Made by a program: the position numbers and the translations under genes
Assembly: GCA_000223255.2 (NCBI GenBank)
Contig: AFUT01000001.1
Coordinates: 248,001 to 312,000 of the forward strand
Length of the DNA: 64,000 nt
Source: Streptococcus infantis SK970
GTDB taxonomy: Bacteria; Bacillota; Bacilli; Lactobacillales; Streptococcaceae
Direction of reading: 5' to 3'
Part shown: one piece after another, positions 36,700-47,800 of the stretch
Position numbering within the stretch: position 1 is the stretch's first letter
Layout: every line of letters begins with the position of its first letter
Notes under the pieces: generated by a model
What the model was told of the DNA's origin: nothing
Database searches by the model: none
Seen by the model: only the letters and a program-made list of their open reading frames with translations

Positions 36700-37779
36700 A
36701 TGACAAAACGACTTCTAGTTTTAGAAGATGGCACAGTTTTTGAAGGCAAGGCCTTCGGTGCAGATATTGATGTAACAGGGGAAATCGTCTTTAACACAGG
36801 GATGACGGGATATCAAGAATCCATTACAGATCAGTCTTATAATGGACAAATCCTGACCTTCACTTATCCACTAGTAGGAAATTATGGGGTTAACCGTGAC
36901 GACTACGAATCTATTAGCCCAACTTGTAAGGGAGTTGTAGTTTTTGAAGAGGCACGTAGAGCCAGCAACTGGCGTAACCAAATGACGCTGGACGAATTTT
37001 TGAAGGCTAAGAAAATTCCTGGAATTTCAGGCATTGACACTCGAGCTCTTACAAAGATTATTCGTAAACATGGTACCATGAGAGCAACTCTAACACATGC
37101 TGGTGATAGTATGGATCACATTGCAGATCAACTTCAAGCAACTGTCTTGCCGACTGATAATATCAGACAAGTTTCTACCAAGACTTCTTATCCAGCTCCG
37201 GGAGTCGGATTAAGCGTCGTTTTAGTAGATTTCGGTCTTAAACACTCTATTTTGCGAGAATTATCTAAACGTGAATGCAATGTGACTGTAGTTCCATATA
37301 CCACTACAGCTGAGGAAATCTTGCATTTAAACCCAGATGGAGTGATGTTGTCAAATGGCCCTGGGAATCCAGAAGATGTACCAGAAGCTCTTGATATGAT
37401 TCGTGGTATTCTCGGGAAAATTCCAATCTTTGGTATTTGTATGGGACATCAACTCTTTGCGATGGCAAATGGTGCTAAGACCTATAAAATGAAGTTTGGT
37501 CACCGTGGCTTTAACCACGCAGTACGTGAAATTGCAACTGGGCGCGTGGACTTCACTAGTCAAAACCATGGTTATGCAGTTAGCCGTGAGGACTTGCCAG
37601 ACCATTTAATCATTACTCACGAAGAAATTAATGACAAGTCTGTTGAAGGCGTTCGACATAGACACCAACCAGGTTTCTCTGTCCAATTCCACCCAGATGC
37701 AGCTCCTGGTCCACACGACGCAAGCTACCTATTTGACGAGTTTATCGAAATGATGGAAGCTTTTAAACAATCAAACTAA
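36700..37779 (+). CDS. carA: Carbamoyl-phosphate synthase small subunit
   Basis: 359 residues. N-terminal CarA domain, then a class I glutamine amidotransferase with nucleophile Cys in [11 protein letters not shown]. The usual catalytic HPE is HPD in [13 protein letters not shown], a Glu-to-Asp change worth noting, though the streptococcal protein appears to share it. It supplies ammonia from glutamine to CarB. The gap to carB is an exceptional 448 bp. Confidence 0.96.
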   Translation: MTKRLLVLEDGTVFEGKAFGADIDVTGEIVFNTGMTGYQESITDQSYNGQILTFTYPLVGNYGVNRDDYESISPTCKGVVVFEEARRASNWRNQMTLDEFLKAKKIPGISGIDTRALTKIIRKHGTMRATLTHAGDSMDHIADQLQATVLPTDNIRQVSTKTSYPAPGVGLSVVLVDFGLKHSILRELSKRECNVTVVPYTTTAEEILHLNPDGVMLSNGPGNPEDVPEALDMIRGILGKIPIFGICMGHQLFAMANGAKTYKMKFGHRGFNHAVREIATGRVDFTSQNHGYAVSREDLPDHLIITHEEINDKSVEGVRHRHQPGFSVQFHPDAAPGPHDASYLFDEFIEMMEAFKQSN

Positions 37780-38227
37780 AGACGAGTGAGAAATCGTCGG
37801 AGAATTTATGTAACTGAACACGGACGGAAAGCTCGGAATTTAGAGAAACCAACTTGGATTGTCAATCCTTCCTTGGTTTCCTAAAATTCAATCGCTTTCT
37901 ATTCGTCCTTTGTATCTTATTTAATGGCAATCAGAGAGTTGCCAAATAGAAAGGCAGGTCGTTTCTTTTAGTCGCTATTAGGCGAACTAAAAACTCCCTG
38001 CACTAGATTTTTTACCGAAAATGATCGTTTCGCTAAAAAATCGTCGGAGAATTTATTTAATGGCAATCAGAGAGTTGCCGAATAGAAAGGAGAAGGGTAG
38101 TCCGTATTTGCTGAACTGAATACGGGCTACGGACGGTGCTAAAAAGATAGTTATTCCTAGAACTAACAGTTCTTCGTCATAACTCCTATTTTAGCTTTGT
38201 CCGCTTGACGCCCTTAATATCTTATAA
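37780..38227 (+). other. Structured, repeat-containing spacer between carA and carB
   Basis: 448 bp with no plausible gene. Direct repeats: 19 bp AAATCGTCGGAGAATTTAT at 37791 and 38038; a 38-bp repeat (one mismatch) at 37917-37954 and 38053-38090 containing a GGCAA-TTGCC stem. Strong hairpins: nested AAACCAA / TTGGTTT around 37846-37879; TTTTAGTCGC / GCGAACTAAAA at about 37967-37992; GATTTTTTA / TAAAAAATC around 38008-38042 with CGAAA / TTTCG inside; GTAGTCCGTATT / AATACGGGCTAC near 38097-38131; and AGTTAT-AGAACT / AGTTCT-ATAACT near 38148-38183. It is part of the pyr operon transcript and may be a structured RNA element or an inserted repeat. Confidence 0.75.
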
Positions 38228-41200
38228 ATGCCTAAACGTACTGATATTCAAAAAATTATGGTGATTGGTTCTGGTCCAATTATTATTGGTCAGGCTGCTG
38301 AGTTTGACTATGCTGGAACCCAGGCTTGCTTGTCTTTGAAAGAGGAAGGGTATGAGGTTGTCTTGGTTAACTCAAATCCTGCAACCATCATGACAGATAA
38401 AGAGATTGCAGACAAGGTCTACATCGAACCGATTACACTTGAGTTCGTGACTCGTATTCTCCGTAAGGAACGTCCAGATGCTTTGCTTCCAACTCTTGGA
38501 GGTCAAACGGGTCTTAATATGGCCATGGAATTGTCTAAGAATGGTATCTTGGATGAGCTTGGTGTTGAACTTCTCGGTACTAAACTGTCTGCCATTGACC
38601 AAGCGGAGGACCGTGATCTCTTTAAACAATTGATGGAAGAACTTAAGCAACCAATTCCAGAATCTGAAATTGTCAACACAGTTGATGAAGCAGTTTCCTT
38701 TGCAGCGACAATTGGTTACCCAGTTATCGTTCGTCCAGCCTTTACCCTTGGTGGTACTGGTGGTGGTATGTGTGCTAACGAGGAAGAATTGCGTGAAATC
38801 GCTGAAAATGGTTTGAAATTGTCACCTGTTACCCAATGTTTGATTGAGCGTTCAATCGCAGGTTTCAAGGAAATCGAATACGAAGTCATGCGTGACTCAG
38901 CTGATAATGCCCTTGTTGTTTGTAACATGGAAAACTTTGACCCCGTTGGGATTCACACAGGGGACTCTATCGTATTTGCCCCTGCGCAAACCATGTCCGA
39001 CTACGAAAACCAAATGCTTCGTGATGCTAGCTTAAGCATTATCCGCGCTCTCAAGATTGAAGGTGGATGTAATGTTCAGCTTGCGCTTGATCCACACAGC
39101 TTTAAGTACTATGTCATCGAAGTAAATCCTCGTGTATCTCGTTCTTCAGCCCTTGCTTCTAAGGCTACAGGGTATCCGATTGCTAAGTTGGCTGCTAAGA
39201 TTGCGGTAGGCTTGACTTTGGATGAAGTTATTAACCCAGTTACAGGTTCAACCTATGCTATGTTTGAACCAGCCCTTGACTATGTGGTGGCTAAGATTCC
39301 ACGTTTCCCATTTGACAAGTTTGAAAAAGGGGAGCGTCGTCTTGGTACCCAGATGAAGGCAACTGGAGAAGTTATGGCCATCGGTCGAAACATCGAGGAA
39401 TCTCTCCTTAAAGCTTGTCGCTCTCTAGAAATTGGTGTCCATCATAATGAAATGCCTGAGCTTGCAGATGTTTCAGATGATGCCTTGATTGAAAAAGTTG
39501 TTAAGGCTCAAGATGACCGTCTCTTCTACGTATCAGAAGCTATTCGTCGTGGTTATACACCAGAAGAGATTGCTGACTTGACTAAGATTGATATCTTCTA
39601 CCTGGATAAACTCTTGCATATTTTTGAGATTGAACAAGAATTGGGCGCACATCCTCAGGATGTCGATGTCTTGAAAACAGCAAAACTCAATGGTTTCTCA
39701 GATCGTAAAATCGCAGAACTTTGGGGTACTACAGCTGATCAAGTTCGCCAACTTCGTTTAGAAAACAAGATTGTCCCAGTTTACAAGATGGTAGATACTT
39801 GTGCCGCAGAATTTGAATCAGAAACTCCGTACTTCTACTCAACATATGGATGGGAAAATGAGTCTATCAAATCTGATAAGAAATCTGTACTTGTCCTAGG
39901 TTCTGGTCCAATCCGTATCGGTCAAGGGGTAGAGTTTGACTACGCAACAGTTCACTCTGTTAAGGCAATTCAGGCTGCTGGCTATGAAGCCATCATTATG
40001 AACTCAAACCCAGAGACAGTTTCAACAGACTTCTCTGTATCAGATAAACTTTACTTTGAACCATTAACGTTCGAAGATGTTATGAATGTTATCGATTTAG
40101 AGCAACCAAAAGGTGTTATCGTTCAATTTGGTGGTCAAACAGCTATCAACCTTGCTGAGCCTTTAGCCAAAGCTGGTGTGACCATTCTTGGTACACAAGT
40201 CGCTGACCTAGACCGTGCCGAAGACCGTGACCTCTTCGAACAAGCCCTCAAAGACTTGGATATTCCACAACCTCCTGGACAAACAGCAACCAATGAAGAA
40301 GAAGCGGTGCTTGCAGCACGTAAGATTGGTTTCCCAGTCCTTGTTCGTCCTTCTTATGTCTTGGGTGGACGTGCTATGGAAATCGTTGAGAATGAAGATG
40401 ATCTTCGTTCTTACATGCGTACAGCCGTTAAGGCAAGCCCAGACCATCCAGTTCTTGTCGACTCTTATATCGTTGGACAAGAATGTGAAGTTGATGCCAT
40501 CTCAGACGGACAAAATGTTCTCATTCCAGGTATCATGGAACATATCGAACGTGCTGGTGTCCACTCAGGTGACTCAATGGCTGTTTACCCTCCACAAACC
40601 TTGTCTCAAAAGGTGCAAGGCACGATTGCAGATTACACTAAGCGTCTGGCAATTGGCCTCAACTGTCTTGGTATGATGAACATTCAGTTTGTTATCAAGG
40701 ATGAAAAAGTCTACGTCATTGAAGTTAACCCTCGTGCTAGCCGTACCGTACCATTCCTATCAAAAGTAACCAATATCCCTATGGCACAGGTAGCGACTAA
40801 GTTGATTCTTGGTCAAAGTCTCGAAGAACTTGGTTACCAAGATGGACTTTACCCTGAAAGTACACGAGTTCATATCAAAGCGCCAGTCTTCTCCTTTACC
40901 AAGCTAGCGAAAGTAGACAGCTTGCTTGGTCCCGAAATGAAATCGACTGGGGAAGTCATGGGTTCTGATACCACTCTTGAAAAAGCGCTCTATAAAGCTT
41001 TTGAAGCTTCATACCTTCACTTGCCAACCTTTGGGAATGTTGTCTTTACCATTGCAGATGATGCCAAAGAAGAAGCCTTGGAATTGGCTCGTCGTTTCCA
41101 AAATATTGGTTACGGAATCCTTGCAACTGCAGGAACAGCGGAGTTCTTTGCAAGTCATGGATTGCAAGCCCAACTCGTTGGTAAGATTGGTGATGATGAA

Positions 41201-41404
41201 CACGATATCCCAAGCTATGTCCGCAAAGGAAAAATTCAAGCTATCATCAACACTGTTGGTACCAAACGGACAGCCGATGAAGATGGAGAGCAAATCAGAC
41301 GTTCAGCTATCGAACATGGGGTGCCTCTCTTTACAGCTTTGGATACAGCAGATGCCATGCTAAAAGTATTAGAAAGCAGAAGTTTTGTCACAGAAGCGAT
41401 TTAA
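38228..41404 (+). CDS. carB: Carbamoyl-phosphate synthase large subunit
   Basis: 1058 residues, normal length. Two homologous ATP-grasp halves (about 1-400 and 550-935), each starting with a GSGPI-type nucleotide fold ([22 protein letters not shown]), an oligomerisation region between them, and an MGS-type allosteric domain at 935-1058 ([18 protein letters not shown]). It makes carbamoyl phosphate for pyrB and arginine synthesis. The ATG at 38228 matches CarB N-termini, but the 20 bp upstream have no Shine-Dalgarno sequence, unlike other genes in the operon. Confidence 0.97.
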   Translation: MPKRTDIQKIMVIGSGPIIIGQAAEFDYAGTQACLSLKEEGYEVVLVNSNPATIMTDKEIADKVYIEPITLEFVTRILRKERPDALLPTLGGQTGLNMAMELSKNGILDELGVELLGTKLSAIDQAEDRDLFKQLMEELKQPIPESEIVNTVDEAVSFAATIGYPVIVRPAFTLGGTGGGMCANEEELREIAENGLKLSPVTQCLIERSIAGFKEIEYEVMRDSADNALVVCNMENFDPVGIHTGDSIVFAPAQTMSDYENQMLRDASLSIIRALKIEGGCNVQLALDPHSFKYYVIEVNPRVSRSSALASKATGYPIAKLAAKIAVGLTLDEVINPVTGSTYAMFEPALDYVVAKIPRFPFDKFEKGERRLGTQMKATGEVMAIGRNIEESLLKACRSLEIGVHHNEMPELADVSDDALIEKVVKAQDDRLFYVSEAIRRGYTPEEIADLTKIDIFYLDKLLHIFEIEQELGAHPQDVDVLKTAKLNGFSDRKIAELWGTTADQVRQLRLENKIVPVYKMVDTCAAEFESETPYFYSTYGWENESIKSDKKSVLVLGSGPIRIGQGVEFDYATVHSVKAIQAAGYEAIIMNSNPETVSTDFSVSDKLYFEPLTFEDVMNVIDLEQPKGVIVQFGGQTAINLAEPLAKAGVTILGTQVADLDRAEDRDLFEQALKDLDIPQPPGQTATNEEEAVLAARKIGFPVLVRPSYVLGGRAMEIVENEDDLRSYMRTAVKASPDHPVLVDSYIVGQECEVDAISDGQNVLIPGIMEHIERAGVHSGDSMAVYPPQTLSQKVQGTIADYTKRLAIGLNCLGMMNIQFVIKDEKVYVIEVNPRASRTVPFLSKVTNIPMAQVATKLILGQSLEELGYQDGLYPESTRVHIKAPVFSFTKLAKVDSLLGPEMKSTGEVMGSDTTLEKALYKAFEASYLHLPTFGNVVFTIADDAKEEALELARRFQNIGYGILATAGTAEFFASHGLQAQLVGKIGDDEHDIPSYVRKGKIQAIINTVGTKRTADEDGEQIRRSAIEHGVPLFTALDTADAMLKVLESRSFVTEAI

Positions 41405-41408
41405 AAAT

Positions 41409-41434
41409 AAGATTCTCTTTGGAGAATCTTTTTT
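41409..41434 (+). terminator. carB / pyr operon terminator
   Basis: AAGATTCTC / GAGAATCTT stem and T run directly after carB. Confidence 0.9.
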
Positions 41435-41804
41435 ATTTATGAAAACAATGATAAGGTTTTCATAATCATTAAAATTTAATCAAATTGAAATATTTAGAAA
41501 AGAAATATAATAAATTAAAAGATTGTTAAATAAAAAATCTTGTATATAAGGACTGATTTATGCATGCATTTAGATATATATTATAAATTATAGATAGCTA
41601 AAAACACTGTTAAAATCCATAAGAAAGCGTTTTCCAGAGTATATAATTAAGAGTATATAATTAATTGAATTAATATTGATTTTTTGATATGATGGAAATG
41701 CTAAAGTGGTTAAATTATAGCTTTCAATTATTGTGCATAGGGTACAAGATTTGTAGAAATATTGCCTTCTGTTAGTTAAATATACAAAAGGAGAACTTAT
41801 TCAT
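41435..41804 (+). promoter_or_regulatory. Promoter region of giant adhesin with cre-like site
   Basis: Very AT-rich, no ORF. AAGAAAGCGTTTTCCA (41621-41636) resembles the CcpA cre consensus, and it abuts a 14-bp direct repeat GAGTATATAATTA (41637-41649 and 41651-41663) containing two candidate -10 boxes. A promoter here leaves an untranslated leader of about 150 nt before the ATG at 41805. Control by carbon catabolite repression is inference. Confidence 0.5.
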
Positions 41805-44800
41805 ATGATAAGAAAGGAACAACAACGTTTTTCTTTGCGAAAATATAAGGTAGGTGTTGCATCTGTATTTTTAGGGACAACTCTTAGCTTTTTGATGGCT
41901 AATGGTGGTGCAGTTCAAGCTTCTGAGCTTCCTACACAACCAGCTTCTGAAGAAAAAACTGAGTTGGTGAAAAAGGATGTCAGAAGTGAGGATTCCTCTA
42001 AAAAGGAACAAGATGTTGTAGCAAATGTTCCAACAGCTGAGCTTGCTGAAGAAAATAAAGTAGAAGAAGCAAAACCTACTTCTGAGTCTAAAGTAGAAGA
42101 AGCTAAATCTGAAGCTTCTACTTCAGAAAAAGCATCAGAGGTAAAACCTGCTTCAACTAAGACTGAAGTTGCCAATAAGGAAACTGCTAAGCCGGTCGAA
42201 AAAGCATCAGAGGTAAAACCTTCAATTTCAGAAGGTGATAAACCGCGTGTACGTAGCCGTCGTGCGACTACAGAAACAGGTGCATCTGTAGATCACAACA
42301 CAATTCCTGTTAGTGTAAGTACTTACTTAAAAGACGGTGAAACTGTAGATCCTGCGATCACAAATCCAAATGGAGCTAAGGTTGAGTCACAAACTGTTCC
42401 TTCTGGTTATGCAAGAAAAGAAGGTGATTACTATACATATGCGGTTTGGGATTTAACTGAATTCAATAATCGTTATGGTACAAAATACTATGCACGTGCT
42501 TATAAGAGATTTGATGAATCTACAGATACAACAGTTGAATTGATTGATAAAACAACTGGTAATGTCGTAGAAACAAAAACAGTAACAGCTACAAGTGGTG
42601 TTCAAAAATTCACAACTACCACAACAGCGTCTAATAGTCAATTAACGTTCCAAGTAGATTATAAAAAAGGTACTTTTGGAAGAGGTAGAGCAATTCAACC
42701 ATTTATTCAAAATGGTTTTGAAGTTGGAAAGAGCATCACAGATTTAGTAGCTGCAGGACACCAACTTACACCAGCAGAGCAAACACTTTTTACTGCGGTT
42801 TATAATGCTCGTACTACAACTGATATTCAAAACGTTGTTGAGCCAGCTTACAATGGTCGTACAATTACTGATTCAAACGCTAAAATACCAGTAACAATCA
42901 ATAAAACAACTTACTATAAAGTAGTTGATAAAAATAACCCAACATTTAACGCCAATAAAACAGATAAAACTGTTCAAGATTATAAAGAAAATGGTAATGA
43001 AGTTGAGTTAGCTCGATATACTCTTAAAGCTGAAGAAGGGCAAAGCTTTACTGCATCTGGAGAACGTCAATTTGATGGATATAAACTTTATCAAACAGCT
43101 GATGCAAATGACAAATCAGGATATGTAAGTCGTCCTTACACCGTCGGTACTAAGTTTATAGATGCGGACCGTTACGGTATCAAACGTATCAAAGAAGTTG
43201 TTGGAGAAGATGGTTCAGTCGTTATTCGTATTTACTTGCTAGATCCAAGACAACAAAGCAAACGTTCTAATGGTTCACTAAGTACAGACGGTTACATGTT
43301 ACTAGCAGAAACGAAGCCGATTAAACCAGCTGAATGGAATTCACAGGAATTAGTTGTTAAAAAATCACCTCTTTACACTATTGCGCATACTGTAACTGAT
43401 CCAAAAACAGGAGCAAAAACTAACTATCCAAACGGTAAAGAAGTTCCATTTGATTTCCAAAGAGCTTCAGGATATACACCATATCATACTGTATTCGTAC
43501 CATTCTTAGGAGATAGAATTGGACACGGTTCAGCTAACTCACAATTAGAACGTGGAACAACAGGTATTGGTACAAACGTTGACTTATTAAATACGTTAAC
43601 ACCATATAAACAACCTGTTTACTACTATGTAAAACAAGAACCAGTTGAAGTGACTCCAGAAGTTGAAAAACAATTGGAAGGACGCGCACTTGTCGATGGT
43701 GAGTTTACTTTCAAATTAACAGAAGAGAAGAGTTGTCCTGACAAGTACGAAGAAACAGTTACAAACAAGGATGGAAAAGCTACATTCAGCAAGCTTACTT
43801 TTAACGAAGTTGGTACTTATAAATACAAGATCACTGAACAAAAGGGTTCTGATACAAACGTTGACTACGATGCAATGACAGTTACTATGACAGTTATTGT
43901 AACTGAGAACGCTCAAGGTGATTTACAAGCTGCAGTTAAATACAGTTCAGAAGGTGGATATAGCGCAAGTAATGATGATAAAATCTTCAATAACTATGTG
44001 GTTTCTCCAGTTGTAACGAAATTTGACTTCACTAAGAAGTTGGCTGGACGTGAATTGAAAGCCGGTGAATTCAGCTTCGTATTGAAAGATGCTGCTGGTC
44101 ACGAAGTTGAAACAGTGAAAAATGATGCTGCTGGTAACGTAACTTTCTCAGAACTGTCATTCGACAATACAAAAGTTGGTACTCATACGTATACAGTAGA
44201 AGAAGTGATTCCTGCAGATAAAGAATTTGGAATGACTTACGACCAAATGAAAGCAACTGTTACAGTTGAAGTTGCCAAGAACGGTCACTCATTGACAACT
44301 GTTACAAACGTTACATCAACTGGTGGTAAAGATGCCAACGGTAAGGCTACTGATGGTACTGCAGATAAAGAATTCAACAACAAAGTTACTCCTCCAGAAA
44401 CTCCAGAATTCCAACCAGAAAAATTTGTCGTTTCTAAAGAGAAATATGACATCACTGGTAACAAGTTGATGGATGACGACGATGAGTTGATAAATGAATA
44501 CACTGAAACAAATGCGGATCCATATGTAGACAAGACAACTAACAACGAACCAGAAAACTTGAATACCAAGACAGTTAAACGTGGTTCTAAATTGGTTTAC
44601 CAAGTATGGCTTGATACGACTAAATTCACTGAAGCGAACAACATCCAATACGTTGGTGTATCTGATACATACGACGCTGATAAATTGGACGTCAATGCAG
44701 CGGACATCAAAGCATATGATTCAGTAACTGGTGCAGAAGTAACCAATAAATTCGACATCAAAGTTGAAAATGGTAAAATCACTGCAACTTCTAAAGATGA

Positions 44801-47800
44801 ATTTATCAAAGATAAAGTAAATGCTCCTGTTATCGATACAACTAAGTTCGAGTTTGAACGTTACTATAAATTTGATATCCCAGCTACAGTCAAAGAAAAT
44901 GTTGCTGCAGGAGATGATATCGAAAACACTGCCAACCAAATCGTTCACGTTTATAATCCAGTAAGTAAAACAGTTGAGAAACCAGAAAAACCTACTCAAA
45001 AACGTGTAAATACTGTACCAATTACAGTTGATCTCAAGTTTACTAAGAAGTTGGAAGGTCGTGAACTTCAAGCCAACGAATTCGAATTCGTATTGAAGAA
45101 AGACGGCGTTGAAGTTGAACACGTGAAGAATGACGCTGCTGGTAAGATTGTCTTCAAGTCTCTTGAATTCGGTCGTGATGATCTTGGTAAGACTTACAAC
45201 TACACAGTAGAAGAAACTCCTGGTACAGATGCAACTGTCAAATACGACACAATGGTTGCTACTGTTAAAGTGGTTGTTTCACACGATGGTACAGCGAAAG
45301 CCATCGTTGCCAACGTCACAGACGCTGCTGATAAAGAGTTCAACAATACAGTCACTCCTCCAGAAGAACCTAAGTTCCAACCAGAGAAATACGTTGTTTC
45401 TAAAGAAAAATACGATATCACTGGTGACAAGCTCGTTGACGATGATAGAGAGTTGGCAGATAAGTACGCAGATACAAATGCGAACCCATATGCGGACGAT
45501 GCAGCAAACAACGAAGCAGAAAACTTGAATACTAAGACTGTTGAACGTGGTTCTAAATTGGTTTACCAAGTATGGTTGGATACAACTAAATTTGATGCAG
45601 CTAACAAGGACAACATCCAAACAGTTGGTATCTCAGATAACTATGATAAAGCTAAATTAAATCTTAATGCAGCTGACATCAAAGCTTACGACTCTGTAAC
45701 AGGTGCAGAAGTAACTGATAAATTCGATATCGCTGTCAACAACGGTGTGATCACAGCTAACTTGAAAGCTGGCTTCACGAAGTCACTTGGCGATGCAGAA
45801 AACACACAAGTCATCGACACAACTAAATTCGAATTCGGACGTTACTATAAATTTGATATTCCAACAACAGTGAAAGACGATGTGGTAGCTGGTGCAGATA
45901 TCGAAAATACTGCGGCTCAAGTTGTTAACTACTACAACCCAACGACTAAGAAAGTTGAAAAACCTGAAAAACCAACTGAAAAACGTGTCAACTCAGTACC
46001 AATTGAAGTCGAATTCAACTTCACTAAGAAACTCGAAGGTCGTGAATTGAAAGCTGGTGAGTTCAGCTTCGTATTGAAAGACTCTAAAGGTACTGAAATC
46101 GAAACGGTTCAGAACGATAAAGATGGTAAGGTGAAATTCACTAAACTTGAATTCACTAAAGCCCAAGTTGGAACTCATAAGTACACCGTAGAAGAAGTTA
46201 AAGGATCTGATGCGACAGTTACATATGACTCAATGAAGGCTGAAGTAACAGTTGTAGTGGAACACAATGGAAAAGCTAAAGCACTTGTGAAGACAGTGAC
46301 AGACGCTCCAGACAAAGAGTTCAACAACGTCGTAACTCCTCCAGAAGAGCCTAAGTTCCAACCAGAGAAATACGTTGTTTCTGAAGAGAAATTCGATATC
46401 ACAGGCGATAAGCTTCTTGATGATGATTCTGAGTTGACTGATAAATATGGTGAAACAAATACAAATCCATATGTAGATAAAACTGATAACAACGAAGCAG
46501 AAAACTTGAATACGAAGACTGTTAAACGTGGCGATAAATTGGTTTACCAAGTATGGTTGGATACAACTGAGTTCGACGCTAACAACAAGGATAACATCCA
46601 ATCAGTAAGTATCTCTGATGACTTCGATGAAACGAAGGTTGATGTAGATGCATCCGCAATCAAGGCTTATGATTCAGTAACTGGTGATGATGTAACGGAC
46701 AAGTTCGACATCAAGATCGAAAATGGTGTCATGACTGCAACCCTTAAAGCTGGCTTCACGAAGTCACTTGGAGATGCAGAAAATACTCAAATCATCGACA
46801 CAACTAAATTCGAGTTTGGTCGCTACTATAAATTCGATATCCCAGCCACTGTTAAAACAGACGTTGAAGGTGGAGTAGATATTGAAAATACAGCGGCTCA
46901 AGTAGTAAACTACTACAATCCAACTACGAAGAAAGTTGAAAAACCAGAAAAACCAACTGAAAAACGTGTCAACTCAGTTCCAATTGAAGTCGAATTCAAC
47001 TTCACTAAGAAATTGGAAGGCCGTGAGTTGAAAGCTGGTGAGTTCAGCTTCGTATTGAAAGACTCTAAAGGTACTGAAATCGAAACAGTTCAGAACGATA
47101 AAGATGGTAAGGTGAAATTCGCTAAACTTGAATTCACTAAGGCTCAAGTTGGAACTCATAAGTACACTGTAGAAGAAGTTAAAGGATCTGACACTACAGT
47201 CACTTACGATACCATGAAGGCTGAAATCACAGTAGAAGTTGAACACAATGGAAAATCTAAAGCACTTGTGAAGACAGTGACAGACGCTCCAGATACAGAG
47301 TTTAACAACACTGTGACTCCACCAGAAGAGCCTAAGTTCCAGCCTGAAAAATATGTTGTAAACACAGAGAAATTCGATATCACAGGAAACAAACTTGTTG
47401 ACGATGATAAAGAATTAACTGACAAATACGCAGAAACCAACGCTAACCCATACGCAGATAAGACTGACAACAACGAAGCAGAAAACTTGAATACCAAGAC
47501 TGTTAAACGTGGCGCTAAATTGGTTTATCAAGTATGGCTTGATACAACTAAGTTCGACGCTAACAACAAGGATAACATCCAATCAGTAAGTATTTCTGAT
47601 GACTTCGATGAAACGAAGGTTGATGTAGACGCTTCAGCTATCAAGGCTTACGATTCAGTAACTGGTGAAGATGTAACCGCTAAGTTTGATATCTCAATTG
47701 TAGATGGTGTCATTAATGCTACGTCTAAGGCTGAATTGACTAAGTCACTTGGAGATGCAGAGAATACACAAGTAATCGACACTGCTAAGCTAGCATTTGG

